This document shows positions 61,801-64,000 of a DNA stretch of 64,000 bases, in pieces (within the stretch, counting starts at the first letter, position 1; every line of letters starts with the position of its first letter). Both the position numbers and the translations under genes were made by a program. The stretch is from a virus. The stretch covers positions 2,919 through 66,918 of IMG/VR virus record IMGVR_UViG_3300030107_002828; one strand, 5' to 3'. The notes under the pieces are model-generated. The model searched no databases. It was not told the origin of the DNA and saw nothing but the letters and a program-made list of their open reading frames with translations.

Positions 61801-62717
61801 AACAGCAAGCAAGTTTGTTTGGTCGTACAATATTAGCTTTCCAAAATGTTACAATGCAGTACAATAGAAAGGCTAAGAAAATGTTACTTGATTTAATTAA
61901 TAGAAGAAAAAGACCAGGTATGACACAGCGTGAAAGTGATCTTAGTAATATATCTGGTGTATTGTATTACACTACTGTACAAAACCTAGTATTTAATTCT
62001 ATGCAACAGGCTTTATTCGCGTTAATGTTTGATGATGCTACAGATGAAGAAGAAAAAGATAAAGCCGCGAATATACTTAACGGTATGTTAGATTCTATAT
62101 TATTTGGATTTGGATTTGGTGGAGCTATAACATCTACAGTGAAAAATGTAGGATTAAAAATATTAAGTGAATCTGAAAGAAAATCTCCAGATTATGAAGA
62201 AGCGGTGTGGGAAGTATTTAATGTATCACCTGTTATAGATTCTAAGGTTCGTAAATTAAGATCTGCAGCTAAAACTTTTAATTGGAATATGGATAAGGTA
62301 AAATCAAGAGGTTGGAGTATAGAAAATCCTGCGTACTTAGCTGTAGCACAAGTATTATCTTCTGGTTTTAATATTCCTATAGATAGAGTTTTACAAAAAT
62401 ATAATAATATGGCTCAAGCTATGGACGAAGAAACTCGTACTTGGCAAAGAATAGCTTTAATTATGGGTTATAGTGGTTGGAACTTTGATCTACCTTATTG
62501 GGGAACACAAAGCCATTTATTAGCAGAACAAGCTGAGATCGAAGAAATGAAGCAAGATTATAAATATAATGCTAAAAAATTAAAAGCTCAAGGATATAAA
62601 AGAATACCATTAACTGGACCTAAAGCAGGTAAACCCGATGGTAAATTAAATGAAGATTATATAGAAGTAGAGAGATGGGATGGTGTTATAGAATATTGGA
62701 TAAATTTAAATAAATAA
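52815..62717 (+). CDS. Giant multidomain virion protein with zincin and HAD motifs, 3300 aa
   Basis: A 3300-residue polyvalent protein, probably packaged and injected with the DNA. In order: acidic N-terminus; helical region; hydrophobic Gly/Ala segments near residues 720-800 and 825-860 that may cross membranes; H1165-E-F-L-H in NVAGHEFLHGLLF, a zincin HExxH; long Lys-rich linkers; a HAD-type phosphatase with D2389-F-D2391-D-T in FDFDDTLAKT, FVLTARPQS and FYFADDS; a C-terminal third with SLFGRTILAFQNVTMQYNRK and hydrophobic helices (about 3060-3120). Related giant proteins in phages carry several effector domains. No RNA polymerase motifs were found. Not all of it can be assigned. Confidence 0.7.
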   Translation: MQDKLNQILFKSDYWKNLSNPEKSALNYPYAAGEEQRRKWLEEHGVLEQTNVAVEEEVSGDDNIEEVEVEEVEPKEESVSTEVLAGRNGAEKMWKYFKDNGQVTQDFETWYKKLKENPSAQEKLYQFGRGKGFITQDYNTWKNKLTGYTGTENITIFGETVNDEEQNTENQANSWSSQNDAIVTKISRLRNNPILFTQADVDAGIAKPNQIGNINAAATNEKIKELQDSAPTIYTFDEEEARATYKAEREQELTDYEKERAGSLGITEEGEEIYDSGSMFKDDKLMHGYLLKHWNKTGLLSGKVNIDKLRTVAERIGFDMNKFERLSKARYDTGEGSLARELLLKLEEYMVTKSTGGRQFILKGNMSGYSTGNVPDISKRVSVLDDRDVLTDEEIESRIQLDKDRVALWQKGELELDTKELAGIIGIRPEAQQFVNSFFPESIDKEDDVNKIASAAISKAAQADPRFALIQNEINEHLVDQSKEKWSELSKKYGENGEITTQTDLEAAQKEFAEWYNKSFNESLQNNKEATDLFQMYGIAGERALDKRLKEDRNYKPGMKDDYVLNWVNDQLDKYEDDDSFHGKVREELAYMAQAFHKVPVTTEEWTNSFEVSLAGGQQRRRQKIVNELNWGLENGKITNDMTLGEARKYVKGLDDRLTWHDWGWTDNDTVGDYLSRKEIRKENTEDRIQFDLDERDAALKHLNNFVTREVEDGMFDSIEGFGSTIVGGIDQITHMAPRIAGYGLMTAGTLATVFSGGTATPVGAGLFYTGMGLSAIGNTVQGAMEYADIYMSSLENKMTEQYGEGGFTTDEYIQALNEGLGMHQGAAVAGGVGVAASEFAFDVLGSKLGGSGAGLLFKNPAMQTIVKNTLGRYLARAGTMYGEYKLGQYKEGVTEGFQSYLSQATTNMASGYASPFSRNIDFDQIYTEYKAGKKMGSLFGMGGIAGQFKGGLYSADGYVANATKIAENIDMSPDSSTFLTANAHFDQLIENVNSDTKLDPKQKREAIKNISDIRSSTIKIPKTITGETKGKLIDLLIEKKTLETKIKAVGDTDISASDISRKNAIGEEIQKIVDDANVELALDKNVGNVRQIVHKSSKGKITIDEVADAKEANAFAKSERLQGWKTKYSSNQGTILQNPKTGEQKIIINRDQALKDQAVNVAGHEFLHGLLFETVKNSPETAINMGNALDSELKKLKVSEDSKYYKRLERYKNDPEAMTAEEKLTLFSDALASGDLKFNENIFTQIGDNIRRVLQAVGLKGIKFNNGRDVYNFIKDYNSSIEKGELNIAQEKLLAGKAEGDLIVDEVIDTDKKAKASKPGTKTTIPKSAPTKDIYKDFAERTWAEDLQKSKDNINTQFGAGTVETIKQTVPWETFKKRQIERGIDWDGQIKANDESRMQRDYEAVQRDIKKQKDAIKAEKFRTTAPRDKFGSIDTDKILAEKKKKEIQGKSSKSDKKVSKARQADLDRMTPNQRRAEEGYSPWELVRQPDGSLKLDSKFIGRTAAIAALKRQGDSNQGMDSLLKKDKAFEPQYSAKSSKGDTQSLSNLTKEYQDGNYDNVEDLAAQYQAAGRDALKRWAGQRKVPLNLSNPQFNNEVTSLLNKEFPSFIKNFDPSKSEASTYMNQIAKRVGPKIVEEATRKGKQVSQDVLSEKGVAVETTTQKDFDSTKQKDTGRKKKYPSSIPAVKNQITENVAADLVGGIVDGKPVGLAKDIISSINRNTDPEKVAQNIIADTKDKSVMRTMRELVGKWGSPEYNAFVNTIIDQGLIGTIPASTIKRRLGRQSNVDSGLINYKKIGKTDQIKVKDGKKTYSRPDVYAITKLDKNKLKDYYKDNEKRQQSLFSMLTEGIMAEGVQTLRNDKNFMDKLQDVLELKKSPLTAEEFMDGLEQKLDQRTKEDRSLDEVTVKSAKKDVPLTAKEKKQLKDDARVQIKELNDYNTLPTKAGVKLTKDEKQIKQVGTITAHYKMGDSFHVPSTIAGGTSTSIYQVQSEANRDLNRSLDAETVAILESEGIPTIKRNGKVYYDKSKANNIDIILTDKKGNIVTHEKSDKRRGIKKGDPVSTIQEAQSEQLKYSTWSWKTFLSKIADPNWRKQQANKIKVLKNIAKTIADDLNSVAKDSEAYKRKLTYWTAWLEAQVNNSMHPIRALAPIKFWSKLMKGKMRAEHAFPANQVASMILGMAKRNTVDRDFKFIEKNYIQGKITEVQDNLIKRNYDGVDLTRDIQDEFFDNETGVWIRYTDPSINDKKGGINNNTLLVWDKNGKRQTLTESLGVGLTPSQYNMPKGGPRAGRMNQNLIQEQNNFIYDMLTKGEPTAKVAKERLTAKYNLKVQRTKTNVVAKNSKSFGDQIFDEEATSTAQKETMLNSLETRVLAAKPNRPAKGISIFDFDDTLAKTKEKVIVIDKDGKRSEISASEFAKTADILVEGGASFDFSNFEKVAKGTKKGPLADIALKRQGKFGSGDIFVLTARPQSAAPAIKQFLDSIGLDIPLENITGLADGTAQAKVDFVLNKTAEGYNDFYFADDSIPNVKAVKEILNEIDIKSDTVIAKASKQDSLNKDFEKQIEEVTGVESFKKYSTVRAKLEGKKKDAGFLKRVKRQFTITSSADDFLGLLYPIMGKGEQGNKHRKFIDDNLMNPYNKAEQELMSAQMSIARDFENLKKQFPSLKSTGLSNPLMDEIGVGPYTKSQAIRVYMWHKQGMEIPGMSKRDINDLVKAVESDNELNVFADEVMLITKGHGYPAPTNNWLAGNISQDIISELQTGLRPMLMAEFNENVEKIFTPDTMNKLEAIYGSKWREAFEDNLRRMKSGSNRPVYVGGGARIVNEMLDWLNKAVGNMMFLNIRSGTLQLLSNVNFINWGDNNIYNAAKAFVSKDYWPTVMKLLNSDYLVNRRDGLKINVNEAELADAGKKGGFKGALSYLLDKGFVITRIMDSVAIATGGATFFINRKKALLNRTNPETNKKYTEAEAEAKAFDDFYAISEETQQSSNPSKISQQQASLFGRTILAFQNVTMQYNRKAKKMLLDLINRRKRPGMTQRESDLSNISGVLYYTTVQNLVFNSMQQALFALMFDDATDEEEKDKAANILNGMLDSILFGFGFGGAITSTVKNVGLKILSESERKSPDYEEAVWEVFNVSPVIDSKVRKLRSAAKTFNWNMDKVKSRGWSIENPAYLAVAQVLSSGFNIPIDRVLQKYNNMAQAMDEETRTWQRIALIMGYSGWNFDLPYWGTQSHLLAEQAEIEEMKQDYKYNAKKLKAQGYKRIPLTGPKAGKPDGKLNEDYIEVERWDGVIEYWINLNK

Positions 62718-62722
62718 AAATT

Positions 62723-62956
62723 ATGTGGAAATTAACTAAACAATATTGGAAAGATATGTGGAATTATTTGTGGAGTAAAACCTCTGTAGATGAAAAAGCT
62801 ATTTCAACAATTAAAGAAATCAAAAAAAGATATAAACTAACTACTCAAGAATTATCTGATGTAGCTCAAGCAATTAAAGAAGTTGGTAATCAACTTGGTG
62901 ATATTGATGATGCTGTAAAAGGTAAGGCACGTAAAGGTAGAAAATTAAAAAAATAA
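62723..62956 (+). CDS. Small basic helical protein, 77 aa
   Basis: A 77-residue protein (starts MWKLTKQYWKDMWNYLWSK) with an amphipathic Trp-rich N-terminal helix and a lysine-rich C-terminus (KGKARKGRKLKK). It may interact with membranes or DNA. It lies 5 bases after the giant gene. Function unknown. Confidence 0.6.
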   Translation: MWKLTKQYWKDMWNYLWSKTSVDEKAISTIKEIKKRYKLTTQELSDVAQAIKEVGNQLGDIDDAVKGKARKGRKLKK

Positions 62957-62959
62957 ATT

Positions 62960-63268
62960 ATGAGTAAATTTTCAAGTCCTTTTATGGCGAAAAGCCCTTT
63001 AAAATCAGAAGGTGGTAAATGGGGTCAAAGAGATCCAGGAACAAATTATTCTCAAAGAGAAAAATTAGAAGATCCAAAAGGTCATAGTAAATCAGTAAAA
63101 AAAGGCCTTAAAAATCTACCCACTATATTATTAGCAGGAGCTGCTAGTACAGTAGGAGCAATGCCTACTATTTTAGCATCAACAGCGGCTGCAGCAGGAG
63201 CAGCAGGAGTAGGATATGTAGCAGAAAAAATATTCGGAAAGAATCCTTTTTTAGATAAAAAAAAATAA
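62960..63268 (+). CDS. SPLK-tagged small protein with hydrophobic segment, 102 aa
   Basis: A 102-residue protein starting MSKFSSPFMAKSPLKSEGG, carrying the SPL tag seen more than 30 kb away. Residues 50-85 are hydrophobic and Ala/Gly-rich (LPTILLAGAASTVGAMP, then ILASTAAAAGAAGVGYVAEK), long enough for one or two membrane helices. The end is basic. Tag plus membrane segment suggests a packaged, membrane-acting peptide. Confidence 0.62.
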   Translation: MSKFSSPFMAKSPLKSEGGKWGQRDPGTNYSQREKLEDPKGHSKSVKKGLKNLPTILLAGAASTVGAMPTILASTAAAAGAAGVGYVAEKIFGKNPFLDKKK

Positions 63269-63278
63269 AAAATAAACA

Positions 63279-63512
63279 ATGAAAAAAATAACTTTAATCT
63301 TATTATTATTAATAACATTTAATATTAATGCACAAAAAAGAACAAATTGTGTTACAACTATTGTAGAAAAAGTAAATGACTACAAAGTAAAAGTAATTAA
63401 AAAAAATACATGTGGTAATACTACAGTTATAAAGATCCAAACCTATTTAAAAAGGGATTGGGAAGCATTACAAAAGAAAAGAAAATCACGTAAAAAAAGA
63501 AAAACTAAATAA
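63279..63512 (+). CDS. Small secreted protein with flavobacterial signal peptide, 77 aa
   Basis: A 77-residue protein starting with a Sec signal peptide (M-K-K-I-T-L-I-L-L-L-L-I-T-F-N-I-N-A-Q), with likely cleavage near Ala18. The mature part has two Cys (NCVTT and NTCGN), a beta-rich core and a Lys/Arg-rich end. The exported protein would reach the periplasm or outside. It precedes another exported protein with the same kind of leader. Confidence 0.75.
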   Translation: MKKITLILLLLITFNINAQKRTNCVTTIVEKVNDYKVKVIKKNTCGNTTVIKIQTYLKRDWEALQKKRKSRKKRKTK

Positions 63513-64000
63513 TGAAACAAATTTTATTTACCCTATGTATGCTTATTACATTTAATATAAGCGCACAAGAAAAAGATAAAGGTAGATTTTTTAAATCTAT
63601 TTATAATGAACTCTTTAAATATAGTACAGTTTATGTAGCAGGTGATATGCAAAATCCAAAAGAAAATGCACCAGATTACTTTGTAAGACCTGGTGAAGAT
63701 GGAGGATTATATAGTATACCACAGGTTGTAGATGGAACTGTTTACCATGAATTTGATTATAGATATGGTATAGGTGTCAGAAAACTAGCTAGATATGATT
63801 ATGAAGTTAAAGGTGCACAATACTATGATGGTACTGAAAACAATGTAGGTTTATCTGCCACTAATTCTCCAGTTAAAGGATTAGAATATGTATTTCATTG
63901 GGAAAAAGAAAGAGAAAGAGATGAGCTATATGATAATCATAGATACTTTTTAAAACATAGTGGTAAATATCACATGGTTAAATTAGAGAGTAGAAAACAA
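63512..64000 (+). CDS. Exported protein, 5' part (cut by window edge)
   Basis: The first 163 codons of an open frame that runs past the window. It begins with a signal peptide (M-K-Q-I-L-F-T-L-C-M-L-I-T-F-N-I-S-A-Q), cleavage near Ala18. The mature part alternates polar and aromatic residues (VYVAGDMQNPKENAPDYF, YHEFDYRYGIGVRKLARYDYEV, KGLEYVFHWEKERERD), as in beta strands of an outer-membrane barrel. It starts 1 base overlapping the previous gene. An outer-membrane or surface protein altering host susceptibility is a possibility. Confidence 0.7.
   Translation, partial: MKQILFTLCMLITFNISAQEKDKGRFFKSIYNELFKYSTVYVAGDMQNPKENAPDYFVRPGEDGGLYSIPQVVDGTVYHEFDYRYGIGVRKLARYDYEVKGAQYYDGTENNVGLSATNSPVKGLEYVFHWEKERERDELYDNHRYFLKHSGKYHMVKLESRKQ

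Noticed and set aside
52815-62717. Giant protein as an N4-type virion RNA polymerase
   Set aside because: Size and position would fit, but no T/DxxGR, fingers-helix or HDS-type motif was found by eye.
1-64000. CRISPR arrays, insertion sequences and transposases
   Set aside because: No regularly spaced direct repeats, terminal inverted repeats with a transposase, or DDE/HUH motifs were seen.

Overview
This window looks like part of a lytic, AT-rich tailed-phage genome (short-tailed or podovirus type) infecting a Bacteroidota host, most likely a marine flavobacterium. The grounds are the low GC, the flavobacterial-style signal peptides ending in Asn-Ala-Gln or Ser-Ala-Gln near the right end, the absence of strong Shine-Dalgarno sequences, and a terminase, portal, scaffold-like, major-capsid order whose proteins resemble those of crAss-like and Cellulophaga phages. 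No integrase, transposase or CRISPR array was seen. Both ends are cut inside genes (nrdA on the left, a secreted protein on the right), so the genome continues on both sides.

Layout. Everything from 1 to about 16.5 kb is read leftward, and everything from 16.9 to 64 kb is read rightward. The switch region (16.55-16.91 kb) holds phased A-tracts, a G-run and inverted repeats. The leftward arm first carries many very small genes (16.5-9.8 kb) interleaved with six near-identical promoters, palindromic operators, one canonical tRNA (CAT anticodon), several tRNA-like elements and an approximately 0.84-kb highly structured non-coding block. It then carries the replication and nucleotide genes: DNA ligase, a sigma-like factor, an ERF annealing protein with a RecE-like exonuclease, SSB, primase-helicase, a T4 gp42-like dCMP hydroxymethylase flanked by MazG-type pyrophosphohydrolases, a PD-(D/E)XK nuclease, and class I ribonucleotide reductase (nrdB, then nrdA).

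The rightward arm starts with a tandem set of fibre-like proteins (16.9-23.2 kb), followed by GroEL and GroES (24.1-25.9 kb) and a run of small probable virion or cargo proteins, several of which share an N-terminal SPL(K/N) peptide (27.1-31.3 kb). Next come a 3-TM holin, the terminase large subunit, portal, probable scaffold, major capsid protein, connector and tail proteins, and a giant 3300-residue protein with a zincin motif and a HAD-phosphatase motif. The arm ends with small membrane or secreted proteins.

How the parts fit. The left arm supplies and possibly modifies nucleotides, then replicates and recombines DNA. The right arm builds the virion, with its own chaperonin for folding. 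The most unusual signals are: (i) six gap-free 32-bp promoters with exactly the geometry of a T7 promoter (TAATAC at -17, G at +1) although no single-subunit RNA polymerase is visible here; (ii) tRNA-like acceptor/T-arm elements without normal D or anticodon arms, beside a large structured RNA region; (iii) a dCTP-to-hydroxymethyl-dCMP style gene cluster; and (iv) the SPL-tagged protein family. All names rest on motif reading by eye, without database searches.
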